Shown here piece by piece: positions 24,313-32,999 of a DNA stretch of 41,554 nucleotides. A model generated the notes under the pieces. The model was given only the letters and a program-made list of their open reading frames with translations, was not told the origin of the DNA and made no database searches. How positions within the stretch are numbered: position 1 is the stretch's first letter; each line of letters opens with the position of its first letter. Source of the stretch: Candidatus Scalindua arabica. Lineage in GTDB: Bacteria > Planctomycetota > Brocadiia > Brocadiales > Scalinduaceae. The DNA is taken from assembly GCA_018263435.1 (NCBI GenBank), contig JAANXD010000087.1, positions 1 through 41,554 on the forward strand, in the 5' to 3' direction. The translations under genes and the position numbers were made by a program.

Positions 24313-24691
24313 TATCTCATTTCAGAGAACACTTAAGTTTCTTATTAATAAATACTTATGATTAGTTTTTCATATCTTAAAAATCCTCTTTTGTCATCAA
24401 CTGCCAGTATGACATCTTCCTGAGTTTGCATAATAAAAGACATCTGCCAATTCGGCAGTACGACTAAATCTTATTCTTTTGCACAAAAAAGTATTTTCTA
24501 ATTTTTCTAAACTAAAAGTACAGTGATCTGTTGATAGTATACGTTTTAGGGAAAAATCAAAGACAAAAAACTGAGATATTAAATAAGAATACCGGATCAG
24601 GCATTTTTTTTGCTATACTACATCCATCCAACTAAAAATATAAAAACTTATTTTAACTGTAGCACAGCCGAAAAAGGGAGGTTTTGAAATT
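24313..24691 (+). promoter_or_regulatory. Long groEL leader with palindrome and possible -10 box
   Basis: These 379 bp before groEL hold no gene. CTGCC-AATTC-GGCAG (24444-24458) is a perfect small palindrome, and a half-site CTGCCAG occurs near 24404. TATACT (24614-24619) could be a -10 box, but no matching -35 is seen. A CIRCE element was looked for and is not present. AGGGAGG precedes the groEL ATG. The palindrome as operator is a guess. Confidence 0.35.
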
Positions 24692-26335
24692 ATGGCCGAA
24701 AAGAAAAAAATTGTTTTTGACCAGGATGCATTTGACGCTTTGAAGAAGGGTATTGATCAACTCGCTTCTGCTGTCAAAATAACTCTGGGCCCAAGAGGAA
24801 GAAACGTAATACTGCAAAAAAGTTTTGGGTCGCCTACAATTACGAAAGACGGTGTAACAGTAGCAAAAGAAATAGAACTCGAAGATCATATAGAAAATAT
24901 TGGTGCTCAAATGGTAAAGTCTGTAGCTTCAAAAACGAGTGATGTTGCCGGTGATGGTACTACTACCGCGACAGTACTTGCAGAAGCTATATTTCTAGAG
25001 GGATTGAAAAACGTAGTCGCAGGTGCAGATGCAATGGCACTCAAACGAGGTATCGAAAAGGCTGTTGATAAGGTGGTGGAGACTTTGAAAGCGATGAGTA
25101 TTCCTGTAAAAGGCAGAAAAGAAATAGAGCAGATTGGCACTGTATCTTCAAATCAGGACACCGAGATAGGCAAGATCATTGCCGATGCAATGGAAAAAGT
25201 AGGTAAGGACGGTGTCATTACGGTTGAAGAGGGCAAGAGCCTACAGACTGAATCAACATGGATTGAGGGCTTGCAATTTGACAAGGGATATCTTTCCCCT
25301 TATTTTGTAACCGACCCTTCAAAGATGCAAGTGATCCTGGAAGACCCTTATATACTCATTCACGAAAAGAAGATTTCTTCAGCAAAGAATATTTTGCCTA
25401 TTTTAGAAAAGGTTGCGCAAAGTGGCAAGCCCCTATTGATAATAGCAGAAGATATTGAAGGCGAAGCATTAACTCTCCTGGTAGTCAACAAACTTCGCGG
25501 AACACTAAAATGTGCGGCGGCGAAGGCGCCTGGTTTTGGAGATAGAAGAAAGGCAATGTTGCAGGATATCGCGATACTTACCGGTGGACAGGCCATCTTT
25601 GAAGACTTAGGCATAAATATGGAAGGAGTAGAGCTTAAAGACCTCGGAAGGGCGAAGAAAATTGAAATCGACAAAGAAAATACTACTATAATAGAGGGCG
25701 CCGGCAGTAGCAAAGATATACAGGGAAGAATAGCACAAATACGAGCAGAAATACAGAGTACTACCTCAGATTACGATATAGAGAAACTGGAGGAAAGACT
25801 TGCAAAATTAACTGGTGGGGTAGCGCTTATTAATGTTGGTGCAGCTACTGAGAGTGAAATGAAAGAAAAGAAAGCCAGGGTGGAAGATGCCTTGCACGCA
25901 ACCAGAGCGGCTGTTGAAGAGGGCATTCTACCTGGTGGAGGAGTGGCCTTTATGCGTGCCATTGGTAAACTGAAAGCATTGAAACTAAAGGGAGATGAAT
26001 CAACAGGGGTTGATATTATACGTAGAGCATTATCTGCACCTCTAAGTCAAATTGTTGAAAATGCAGGTGAAAATGCACCAATCGTTGTGGAAAGAGTTGC
26101 CAATGCCGAGGGAAATGAGGGTTATGACGCAAGCAAATCTAAATATTGTGATATGGTTAAGCAGGGAATTGTAGATCCGACTAAAGTAGTAAGGTCTGCA
26201 ATTCAAAATGCCTCAAGCATCGCAACGCTTCTGTTAACCACTGACGCTATGATAGGAAAAGTACCCGAAAAGAAAAAGGCACCGGCTATGCCAGCAGGTG
26301 GAGGAGGTTATGGTGGGTATGGAGATATGTACTAA
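24692..26335 (+). CDS. groEL: Chaperonin GroEL (60 kDa)
   Basis: The 547-residue protein is a full-length group I chaperonin: '[25 protein letters not shown]', the ATPase motif '[11 protein letters not shown]' with D88, '[14 protein letters not shown]' and 'YDAS' near the C-terminus. It folds proteins in an ATP-driven double ring. The C-terminus is [12 protein letters not shown] rather than the common GGM repeats, as in additional GroEL paralogues. No groES is next to it, so the co-chaperonin must be elsewhere. AGGGAGG is the ribosome binding site. It heads a quality-control cluster with hsp20 and lon, but a terminator separates it from hsp20. Confidence 0.96.
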   Translation: MAEKKKIVFDQDAFDALKKGIDQLASAVKITLGPRGRNVILQKSFGSPTITKDGVTVAKEIELEDHIENIGAQMVKSVASKTSDVAGDGTTTATVLAEAIFLEGLKNVVAGADAMALKRGIEKAVDKVVETLKAMSIPVKGRKEIEQIGTVSSNQDTEIGKIIADAMEKVGKDGVITVEEGKSLQTESTWIEGLQFDKGYLSPYFVTDPSKMQVILEDPYILIHEKKISSAKNILPILEKVAQSGKPLLIIAEDIEGEALTLLVVNKLRGTLKCAAAKAPGFGDRRKAMLQDIAILTGGQAIFEDLGINMEGVELKDLGRAKKIEIDKENTTIIEGAGSSKDIQGRIAQIRAEIQSTTSDYDIEKLEERLAKLTGGVALINVGAATESEMKEKKARVEDALHATRAAVEEGILPGGGVAFMRAIGKLKALKLKGDESTGVDIIRRALSAPLSQIVENAGENAPIVVERVANAEGNEGYDASKSKYCDMVKQGIVDPTKVVRSAIQNASSIATLLLTTDAMIGKVPEKKKAPAMPAGGGGYGGYGDMY

Positions 26336-26369
26336 ACTCTATCTCTGTAAAACTATAAAGCAATCATTT

Positions 26370-26405
26370 AAAAAAGCCGGCCTGATTTTATGGGTCGGCT
26401 TTTTT
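26370..26405 (+). terminator. Intrinsic terminator after groEL
   Basis: AAAAAGCCGGCC and GGTCGGCTTTTTT form a GC-rich stem (one G-T pair) followed by a T-run. It lies 35 bp beyond the groEL stop. Confidence 0.85.
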
Positions 26406-26493
26406 GTTGAATGGGTTTTGCAAAGTTGTTATATTTAATTTTCACGCTTTTTCAAAGATATTTCTACTATTAAGGCATAGAAATGAGGGTAAA

Positions 26494-26943
26494 ATGGCTA
26501 CTATATCTGATGAATTATCGCAAAAATTAATGGCAAAACATAGTAATATTGAAAAGCTTTTCGAAGAATTCTTTTTTATGACTAAGAGTCATGATTTCAC
26601 TTCATCAACCCCATGGCAACCCCCCACTGACGTATATGAAACGGGCAAAGAAATTATAGTAAAAATTGCTGCTTCCGGTCTTAAGCCGGAAGATATCTCC
26701 GTTCTATTTTCTAACCATATACTTACAGTAAGCGGCAAAAGAGGTGACGATTCAGCCCATCAAAAGGTATGTTTTTATCAGGTTGAAATAAGATATGGGT
26801 ATTTTGAAAGAAAGATAAAGATTCCAAAACATGTCGATGCAAATAACATACAGGCCACATACGAGAACGGATTTATAGTAATAAATATCCCAAAAGCCGA
26901 AAAAGACTTTGATTCTACAATATCCATTAAAATTACATATTAA
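26494..26943 (+). CDS. Small heat-shock protein (Hsp20/alpha-crystallin)
   Basis: The 149-residue protein has a short N-terminal arm and an alpha-crystallin domain at about residues 42-133 ('WQPPTDVYETGKEIIVKIAASGLKPEDISV', 'ILTVSGKR', 'YGYFERKIKIP', 'YENGFIVINIPK'). It holds unfolding proteins in an ATP-independent way. The ATG at 26494 follows GAGGG; upstream in-frame codons overlap the groEL terminator and are rejected. The canonical C-terminal IXI motif is not obvious (the end reads ISIKITY). Lon follows after 11 bp, so hsp20-lon is an operon. Confidence 0.9.
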   Translation: MATISDELSQKLMAKHSNIEKLFEEFFFMTKSHDFTSSTPWQPPTDVYETGKEIIVKIAASGLKPEDISVLFSNHILTVSGKRGDDSAHQKVCFYQVEIRYGYFERKIKIPKHVDANNIQATYENGFIVINIPKAEKDFDSTISIKITY

Positions 26944-26954
26944 TTTATACTGCG

Positions 26955-29387
26955 ATGAAAGTTAAGGAAAAGAACTCAATAAATTCAGAAGATGTGGAAC
27001 TCGACAATTCAGATATTCCAAAACACTTCGAACCAGAATCTATGAATGTCCCTGAGGAACTGCCTGTTTTGGGGCTAAAGGATGTAGTGGTCTTTCCACA
27101 AATGGTTACAGCTCTGGGGGTATCTACAGAAAAAGAACTTAAACTACTTGATAATGTTCTGGCAACTAACAGATTCCTGGCGCTTGTTGCCGAGAAAGAT
27201 GCAGAAAAAGAGAAATTGTCCCCTTCTGACCTTTATGAGTATGGAACAGCTTCAGTGGTATTACAGATGTTAAGAATGCCTGATCATACAGCAAAGATGC
27301 TTGTGCAGGGAATAGCAAGGATACGCATTAAAGAGTTTACCGAAACAGAACCTTTTTTTAAGGCGAAAGTAGAAGTATTAAAAGATGATCCTGATAAAGG
27401 AGATGTTGAGACTGAAGCACTGGCGACAAATGCCAAAAATCAGTTCTCTCAAATGATATCTATCTCTCCCAATTTACCGGAAGAATTAAAGATTGTCATT
27501 ATTAATATAGATGATCCCGGAAGACTTACAGACTTAATATCTTCTCATCTGAACATAAGCATTCCTGAAAAACAGGAAATCCTTGAAACTTCAAATGTGA
27601 AGAAACGGTTACAGAAGATAAATACATTTGTTAACAATGAAATGCAGGTATTAGAACTCGCCGGTAAGATACAAACACAAGTTAAGAGTGAAATGGATAA
27701 AGGACAGCGTGAGTACTATCTGCGCCAGCAACTTAAAGCTATACAGGAAGAACTTGGAGAAGGAGATGATCAGGCCGCCGAGGTTAAAGAATTGAGAAAA
27801 AAGTTAAAGCAGGCAAAATTACCGGAGGAAGCCATAAAGGAAGCAGACCGGGAACTCTCACGCCTTTCAAGGATGCATCCTTCATCAGCAGAATACACTG
27901 TTGCACGCACATATCTGGACTGGGTGATAGCCTTGCCCTGGTCGAAGTCTACCAAAGACAATCTGAATATCTCCAGTGCCCACAAAGTGCTTGATACAGA
28001 TCATTACGATCTGAAAAAAGTTAAGGAAAGGATTCTGGAATACTTAGCCGTCAGGAAACTTAAGGAAGACATGAAAGGGCCAATCCTCTGCTTTGTAGGC
28101 CCACCGGGTACAGGTAAAACATCTCTTGGCAAATCAATAGCCAGGGCAATGGGAAGAGAGTTTGTCAGGATGTCGCTTGGAGGAATTCGTGACGAAGCTG
28201 AGATTCGCGGCCATAGGCGTACTTATGTTGGTGCACTCCCGGGGAGGATCATACAAGGCCTTCGCAAGACATCCTCGAACAACCCTGTCTATATGCTGGA
28301 TGAAATAGACAAACTGGTAACAGATTTTCATGGAGACCCCTCATCTGCCCTATTAGAAGTACTTGATCCGGAACAGAATTTCTCTTTTTCAGACCATTAC
28401 CTTGATGTACCATTTGATTTGTCTAAGGTAATGTTCATAACTACCGCAAACATTCTCGACACAGTACCACATGCTTTAAGAGACAGAATGGAAGTCCTGG
28501 ATTTGCCCGGTTATACCACAGAAGAAAAACTTGAAATTGCAAAACAGTATTTAATACCAAAACAATTTGAAGCACATGGCTTAAAAGAAAAACATTTAAA
28601 AATTGCGGACAGCGCAATTAATACAATAATAAGTGATTACACAAAAGAAGCCGGACTCAGAAACCTTGAACGCGAAATTGGCACAGTTTGTAGAAAAGTA
28701 GCCAAAGAAGTTGCCTCCGGCAAGACAAAACCGGCTAAAGCAAACGCAAAGAACGTTAACAACTTTCTGGGACCCATAAAATTCTTCTCCGAAATAGCAG
28801 AAACAGCCGTTGAACCCGGAGTAGCAACAGGACTCGCATGGACTCAGGCCGGAGGTGAAATATTATTTATCGAGTCTACAAAAATGCCGGGAACCGGAAA
28901 ACTGACGTTAACAGGCCAGCTTGGAAACGTTATGAAGGAATCCGCTCAGGCGGCATTGAGTTATGTCCGTTCAAAGGCAGAGACGTTTGGCTTCTCATTA
29001 AAGGATTTCTCAAAATATGACTACCATATCCATGTCCCTTCAGGTGCGATTCCCAAAGATGGACCTTCAGCCGGTGTTACCATGGCAATATCTCTAATAT
29101 CACTATTCAAGAGTGTATCAACAAGACCTCGTGTTGCCATGACTGGAGAAATAACGTTAAGGGGTAGAGTTTTGCCTGTTGGCGGAATCAAAGAAAAGAT
29201 ATTAGCGGCAAAAAGGGCAGGTATTGCCACAGTTGTCCTGCCAAAGAAGAACGAAAAGGATTTAGTAGATGTTCCAGAGAAGGCAAAAAAAGAGTTGTCA
29301 TTTAAATTAGTAGAAAAAGTAGACGAAATACTTCCTATAGCTTTTGAAGCAAAAAACAAAACAAAAACAAAAAAAAGGGGTAAATGA
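26955..29387 (+). CDS. lon: ATP-dependent protease La (Lon)
   Basis: The 810-residue LonA protein has an N-terminal substrate domain ('LPVLGLKDVVVFPQMV', about residues 34-230), a coiled linker, and an AAA+ module with Walker A GPPGTGKTS (about residue 382) and 'YMLDEIDK'. It ends with a C-terminal serine protease domain with S705 in PKDGPSAGV and K748 in GGIKEKIL as the catalytic dyad. It degrades misfolded and regulatory proteins. That includes antitoxins in many bacteria, which is relevant given the many toxin-antitoxin loci here. It has an extra acidic N-terminal arm of about 30 residues and a Lys-rich end. It is the second gene of the hsp20-lon operon. Confidence 0.96.
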   Translation: MKVKEKNSINSEDVELDNSDIPKHFEPESMNVPEELPVLGLKDVVVFPQMVTALGVSTEKELKLLDNVLATNRFLALVAEKDAEKEKLSPSDLYEYGTASVVLQMLRMPDHTAKMLVQGIARIRIKEFTETEPFFKAKVEVLKDDPDKGDVETEALATNAKNQFSQMISISPNLPEELKIVIINIDDPGRLTDLISSHLNISIPEKQEILETSNVKKRLQKINTFVNNEMQVLELAGKIQTQVKSEMDKGQREYYLRQQLKAIQEELGEGDDQAAEVKELRKKLKQAKLPEEAIKEADRELSRLSRMHPSSAEYTVARTYLDWVIALPWSKSTKDNLNISSAHKVLDTDHYDLKKVKERILEYLAVRKLKEDMKGPILCFVGPPGTGKTSLGKSIARAMGREFVRMSLGGIRDEAEIRGHRRTYVGALPGRIIQGLRKTSSNNPVYMLDEIDKLVTDFHGDPSSALLEVLDPEQNFSFSDHYLDVPFDLSKVMFITTANILDTVPHALRDRMEVLDLPGYTTEEKLEIAKQYLIPKQFEAHGLKEKHLKIADSAINTIISDYTKEAGLRNLEREIGTVCRKVAKEVASGKTKPAKANAKNVNNFLGPIKFFSEIAETAVEPGVATGLAWTQAGGEILFIESTKMPGTGKLTLTGQLGNVMKESAQAALSYVRSKAETFGFSLKDFSKYDYHIHVPSGAIPKDGPSAGVTMAISLISLFKSVSTRPRVAMTGEITLRGRVLPVGGIKEKILAAKRAGIATVVLPKKNEKDLVDVPEKAKKELSFKLVEKVDEILPIAFEAKNKTKTKKRGK

Positions 29388-29403
29388 TGTAACCCCTTTT
29401 TAT
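29372..29403 (+). terminator. Intrinsic terminator overlapping the lon stop
   Basis: AAAAAGGGGT (29372-29381) pairs with AACCCCTTTT (29391-29400) around a 9-base loop that contains the lon stop codon, followed by TATT. The stem uses the last lysine/glycine codons of lon. Confidence 0.75.
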
Positions 29404-29635
29404 TCTATGTATTACGCAAGGTATACTCTGTTTTGCACATACCGAAACTGCTGCAAAAAATGCAACAACTCACTTTTTTATCACATCTTCTGAGTAATAA
29501 TTGAAAAAAATTCCTCTAAAATCAACAATTCTCTTATCTTCTGTAACTCATGGAATGAAATGTCTTTGCGACTATAAATGTTGTACACAAAACCTCACAA
29601 CATACAACATTTTGTATATTTTGCGGGAAATGTAC

Positions 29636-29663
29636 TTGACATTTTATCCACAATCTGTATATT
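29636..29663 (+). promoter_or_regulatory. Promoter upstream of the glycyl-radical-like gene
   Basis: TTGACA (29636-29641) and TATATT (29658-29663) with a 16-bp spacer. A near-inverted pair, TACACAAAA (about 29584-29592) and TTTTGTATA (about 29610-29618), lies just before the -35 box and could be a regulator site. The leader from this promoter to the GTG start is about 175 nt long. The upstream part (29404-29635) shows nothing else. Confidence 0.65.
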
Positions 29664-29750
29664 ACCACTCAATTATGAATTTGCGCATCTAGATGCATTT
29701 CCTTTTTAACTGTAAATTTCTGTCGGCTCTAAGTCTCCGAGAAAGGAGGG

Positions 29751-29792
29751 ATGTTTAATAGAGTAGTTTTCGGTTGGTTATCAGTTAAATAA
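29751..29792 (+). CDS. Possible 13-aa leader peptide
   Basis: AAAGGAGGG sits directly before an ATG that opens MFNRVVFGWLSVK-stop, within the long leader of the next gene. The ribosome binding site is better than those of most genes in the window. The spacing to the ATG is very short (the ATG follows GGG immediately), and the peptide may be incidental. A CTCC-GAGAAA-GGAG hairpin could mask the site. Confidence 0.35.
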   Translation: MFNRVVFGWLSVK

Positions 29793-29844
29793 GTGGTTTA
29801 ACGTTATATTTCTTTATTTTTTCTATTTGAAGGAGGAGAATATA

Positions 29845-30288
29845 GTGACAGTATTATTAAAGGAGAGCGCCAGTACTACAGAAAGTGTTGAAAAGAGCTT
29901 AACAATCTTTGCAGAGGCTGTAGAGCTGTCTTCAGACCTCGAGATAATCGGTACAGCACTTCCTAATGGCGAAGAGGTTTTCGTGATTAGAGACTACAGT
30001 AAGACCGAAGGTATTGAAGGTGCTTACGTTGAAGTGTCAATCGATGAAATCGTCCAGAAAGTTACAGATACAGACAAAGCTCAAGAATTTATAAATGTAA
30101 TTCAAAATGTAAGAAAACCTATAGTCCTGGAAGGGATTACGAGGATTGTAGGATATTATTCCAGAATGAGCAACTGGAATAAGAGTAAGGTAGGGGAGTT
30201 GAGAGACAGGCACAGTAAGAATTATGCGCTTGGAGGTCAGTCACCCGTATTCGAAGAAGATAGAGACACATATGTTAACAATTTATAA
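29845..30288 (+). CDS. Stand-alone protein with class III ribonucleotide reductase (NrdD)-like C-terminal glycyl-radical-type motif
   Basis: The 147-residue product starts at GTG (29845) after GAAGGAGGAGAA. Residues 1-90 form an acidic alpha/beta region that I do not recognise. Residues 96-125 (EGITRIVGYYSRMSNWNKSK) follow the pattern at the C-terminus of Thermotoga/archaeal-type NrdD, 'E..TRv.GYyRPv.nWN.GK..Ef.dR', where the glycine of RxxGY (here G103) carries the radical. The zinc-binding cysteines that precede this in NrdD are absent; the protein has no cysteine at all. It is monocistronic, with its own promoter and a very strong terminator. It could be a spare radical domain like GrcA/YfiD, a regulator, or a remnant under selection. 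The family resemblance is from memory. Confidence 0.6.
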   Translation: MTVLLKESASTTESVEKSLTIFAEAVELSSDLEIIGTALPNGEEVFVIRDYSKTEGIEGAYVEVSIDEIVQKVTDTDKAQEFINVIQNVRKPIVLEGITRIVGYYSRMSNWNKSKVGELRDRHSKNYALGGQSPVFEEDRDTYVNNL

Positions 30289-30307
30289 AAATAAAGATGG
30301 CTTTTAG

Positions 30308-30344
30308 AGGCTTATAAGGTGTACAACCTTATAAGCCTTTTTTT
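30308..30344 (+). terminator. Strong intrinsic terminator
   Basis: AGGCTTATAAGGT and ACCTTATAAGCCT form a perfect 13-bp stem with a GTACA loop, followed by TTTTTTT. It closes the single-gene transcript of the glycyl-radical-like gene. Confidence 0.92.
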
Positions 30345-30473
30345 ATTAATATCCCACCAAATTCTCTTCCATCCTCTAATATTTATAATTATGTCTCGTT
30401 ATCTGGATAATAACACACATTTCTTACAAATTTTCAGTAGGAACTATATACCTGAACAATATTTGTTTTTTTG

Positions 30474-30502
30474 TTGACAATGGTAACCCAATGTCATAAA
30501 CT
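30474..30502 (+). promoter_or_regulatory. Probable rpsT promoter
   Basis: TTGACA (30474-30479) lies 17 bp before TAAACT (30497-30502); CATAAA slightly earlier is an alternative -10. The start would be near 30510, giving a leader of about 45 nt. Confidence 0.5.
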
Positions 30503-30553
30503 CTTAGATTAAATATAGTTGAAGAAAAGGGTAAGAAATAAAGGAAAAACTTA

Positions 30554-30829
30554 ATGCCAACCAGCAAATCTGCGAAGAAAAATGTAAGACAAGATGCTGT
30601 ACTTAGGATGAGAAACAGAGACAGAAAATCTGCCTTAAAAACCCAGATAAAGAAGTTTGTTCTGGCTGTCAAAAAAAATGAACTCGAAGAAGCGGAAAAA
30701 CACTTGTCACTTGCGACTAAAAAGCTTGATAAGATTGCATCTAAAAATGTTATACACAAAAAGACAGCATCTAGAAAAAAATCCCGCTTAACAAAGATGC
30801 TAAACAAACAAAAGGCAGCTTCATCTTAA
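30554..30829 (+). CDS. rpsT: 30S ribosomal protein S20
   Basis: The 91-residue, strongly basic helical protein opens MPTSKSAKKNVRQDAVLRMR and continues 'NRDRKSALKTQIKKFVLAVKK' and 'KKTASRKKSRLTKML', the S20 pattern. It binds 16S rRNA early in 30S assembly. AAAGGA lies shortly before the ATG. It is monocistronic, as is usual for rpsT. Confidence 0.95.
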   Translation: MPTSKSAKKNVRQDAVLRMRNRDRKSALKTQIKKFVLAVKKNELEEAEKHLSLATKKLDKIASKNVIHKKTASRKKSRLTKMLNKQKAASS

Positions 30830-30834
30830 ATATC

Positions 30835-30860
30835 CTGAAGATATTCAGCCTGCTTTTTTT
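30835..30860 (+). terminator. Weak terminator after rpsT
   Basis: CTGAA-GATA-TTCAG (30835-30848) is followed by CCTGC and seven T residues. The stem is short and the T-run is offset, so it is a modest candidate between convergent genes. Confidence 0.35.
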
Positions 30861-31797
30861 AAATATCATACATCAGACCCTTTAAATGTTCCTCTATGCA
30901 TTTTGGTAAATCTAGTAAGTGATATCCACCCTCCAGGCAAGAAGCAATTCTACCATCACAACAATCTTTAGCAACATTTTGTGTAAGCTTAGTTAGTTTA
31001 TTGTAATCAGAAGCTTCCAGGCTCAGGCCGCTTATGGGGTCCAGGCGGTATGCATCAAAACCGGATGAAATTAGTATAAACTGCGGCTTGAAAGGTTTAA
31101 TTCTTTTTTCCAATATGTCTTCAAAGAATTTTAAATACTCCTGTGGTTCTATATTAAATGATAGAGGTATATTTATGGTGAAACCAGAGCCGCTGTCTTT
31201 ACCTGTTTCTTCTTCTGCGCCTGTTCCCGGGTAAAATGGATATCTGTGCATGGAAAAATACATTACCGATGGATCGTCGTAAAATGCGTCCTGTGTTCCG
31301 TTGCCATGGTGCACGTCCCAATCGATTATTACAATTCTGTCAAGGTCGTATCTTGATTGAATGTACTTTGCGGCTATTGCAACATTATTAAACAGGCAGA
31401 AACCCATCGCCTTTTCCGGGGTGGCATGATGTCCCGGAGGACGTACTAAACAGAATGCATTATCTGCCTTTTTATCCATTATTAAATCAATGGCAGTGAG
31501 AGGTGCGCCGGCGGCGTTCAATGCGGCTTCATATGAGTCGGAGGATACATATGTATCGGGGTCTAAGTAACCTCCACCTGATCTTGCAATTTCAGCAACT
31601 TGTTCTATTTGACTTGTGCTATGAATGGCAGATACTTCGGCTTCAGTGGCAGCTCTTGGTTTTCTAATATCCAATTTCTGCCAACAATTTGCTGAACGAA
31701 GGTGTTCAATCGTATTTATTATCCTTGCGGAGTTTTCAGGGTGATTAGCCCCTGTATCATGTTTTAAATAAATATCATCGTAAATTACTACCGTCAT
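30859..31797 (-). CDS. Histone deacetylase/AcuC/AphA-superfamily zinc hydrolase
   Basis: The 312-residue protein has the full set of class I/II deacetylase motifs: 'HPENSARI', RPPGHHA (active-site His pair), 'GFCLFNNVAIAA', DWDVHHGNGTQ (zinc ligands), 'SSGFDAYRLDPISGL' and 'EGGY'. Bacterial members remove acetyl groups from small molecules such as acetylpolyamines or acetoin-related substrates, or from proteins; the substrate here is unknown. It is convergent with rpsT and divergent from rnhA. Length is normal. Confidence 0.92.
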   Translation of the reverse strand: MTVVIYDDIYLKHDTGANHPENSARIINTIEHLRSANCWQKLDIRKPRAATEAEVSAIHSTSQIEQVAEIARSGGGYLDPDTYVSSDSYEAALNAAGAPLTAIDLIMDKKADNAFCLVRPPGHHATPEKAMGFCLFNNVAIAAKYIQSRYDLDRIVIIDWDVHHGNGTQDAFYDDPSVMYFSMHRYPFYPGTGAEEETGKDSGSGFTINIPLSFNIEPQEYLKFFEDILEKRIKPFKPQFILISSGFDAYRLDPISGLSLEASDYNKLTKLTQNVAKDCCDGRIASCLEGGYHLLDLPKCIEEHLKGLMYDI

Positions 31798-31863
31798 GGT
31801 AATTATGTTAAATGATTCTTTTTGTTAAATCAAACCAATTATAATTAAAGGGATTGCGGGTGA

Positions 31864-32478
31864 ATGATGAAAAAAAGCACTGTTTCTGACCATGAGATAT
31901 TAACTCTGATACACAAGAATATCGATATGAGGAAGTTGAAGAATAAGAATAAAGCAATAACAAAAAAGAGAATAGATGAACTCCTGCAGAAGCTTAAAGA
32001 ATATGTAAAGAAGGAAGATCTGTCTATTTCCGGTGAAGCGGGAAAGGGTGCTTCAACTATTGATAAACAGTTTGACTCTCTAATCGTAAATGTTGACGGC
32101 GCTTCAAAGGGAAACCCTGGGAAAGCAGGTATTGGCGTTGCTGTGTTTGATAAAGATTTAAATATTGTACATGAGAGCTGTGAGTATATTGGTGCGGCAA
32201 CTAATAATGTTGCAGAATATAAAGCACTGATTCTTGGTGCTAAATTGGCAATAAAATTTAATGCAAAGAGTACACTGTTTAAATCGGACAGTGAGCTCAT
32301 GGTGAAACAGATTGTTGGAGAATACAGAGTTAAGAATACACAGCTCAAGTCCCTGTATAGTGAAGTGCAAAGCCTTCTTGAAAAGCTGCCGGAATGGAAA
32401 ATAAAGCACGTTCCCAGAGAAGAAAACACAGACGCTGATTTACTGGCAAATAAAGGTGTAGAAATGTTTACTGAATGA
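31864..32478 (+). CDS. rnhA: Ribonuclease HI with N-terminal helical extension
   Basis: The 204-residue protein carries an RNase H domain at residues 72-204 with all acidic residues: D78 in 'VNVDGASKGNPGKAG', E118 in 'NNVAEYKAL', D142 in 'KSDSELMVKQ' and the final D in 'REENTDADLLAN'. It degrades RNA in RNA-DNA hybrids. The first 70 residues are a Lys-rich helical extension not present in standard RNase HI ('KRIDELLQKLKEYVKKEDL'), and not the usual hybrid-binding caulimovirus-type domain. Tandem ATGs at 31864/31867 make the exact start uncertain by one residue. Confidence 0.88.
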   Translation: MMKKSTVSDHEILTLIHKNIDMRKLKNKNKAITKKRIDELLQKLKEYVKKEDLSISGEAGKGASTIDKQFDSLIVNVDGASKGNPGKAGIGVAVFDKDLNIVHESCEYIGAATNNVAEYKALILGAKLAIKFNAKSTLFKSDSELMVKQIVGEYRVKNTQLKSLYSEVQSLLEKLPEWKIKHVPREENTDADLLANKGVEMFTE

Positions 32479-32731
32479 ATCGATAGAGACCCTTGATATG
32501 AGCGATGTGGGAGTGGACTGCAGAGAGATTGTACTTGTGGTGTCTGTGTTAAAGACAACAAAAGAATCCATTCCCTATAGTTTCTCGGCGTCTTTAATTC
32601 CATGTGTAGAAACAGTCTTGAGTCAATGATGAGGTTTATAAGATTGTGACAGGCGGTGAGAGGTGATTTCCATTTACTAATCACAGATCAAGGTGTGACC
32701 CCATTTCTGTTTGCATTTCTGTTCCTTTGAG
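32479..32731. other. Gene-free stretch after rnhA
   Basis: No supported gene. The minus strand is open through this part, but mostly as the continuation of the antisense frame of rnhA, and its composition is not convincing. Sequence near 32660-32720 (GTGATTTCC..., GGTGTGACCCC) is featureless. Confidence 0.4.
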
Positions 32732-32981
32732 GGCAATTTTTCAAGTGAAATTTCTAGAAAACTTGGAGAGATCAATAGTCTTAGTTAGCTGCCGTATAAA
32801 ATTGACTGTAAGTGTGTACTAAATAGAGGGGGTATTACGGCAGATATTTTTCAGTTATTTCCTGACGCCCAGCATTTCAACGAAACCTTCGGTTCTTGTG
32901 GCAATCTGCCCTGCTATATAGTTAGTGTCGTCGACGCAATCTCCGTCAAGGTTTAAGAGGGGGTATCTGTCCCTTGCCAGC
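32732..32981. repeat. Segmental duplicate B of the 3' end of the dehydratase-type gene
   Basis: About 250 bp match 34267-34516 at roughly 85% identity by eye. They cover about 120 bp of downstream non-coding DNA (GAAATTTCTAGAAAACTTG, TAGAGGGGGTATTAC) and the last 42 or so codons of the gene. Similarity ends abruptly at about 32981. Confidence 0.88.
32855..32981 (-). pseudogene. C-terminal fragment of a 2-hydroxyacyl-CoA dehydratase-type subunit
   Basis: The minus strand reads LARDRYPLLNLDGDCVDDTN, YIAGQIATRTEGFVEMLGVR, K-stop, almost identical to the end of the intact gene at 34390. Most differences between the copies are at third codon positions. The copy therefore evolved as coding sequence for a time, as a second full gene, before the rest was lost. 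No upstream part is found; the frame continues into unrelated sequence. Confidence 0.8.
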
Positions 32982-32999
32982 CCAAAGTAGAGGAGGTAA

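Noticed and set aside
24313-24691. CIRCE (HrcA) operator upstream of groEL
   Set aside because: No TTAGCACTC-N9-GAGTGCTAA-like dyad is present.
31845-32684. 279-codon open frame antisense to rnhA
   Set aside because: It is a shadow of a gene with a complete RNase H catalytic set; its translation is Ser/Phe-rich without domain character.
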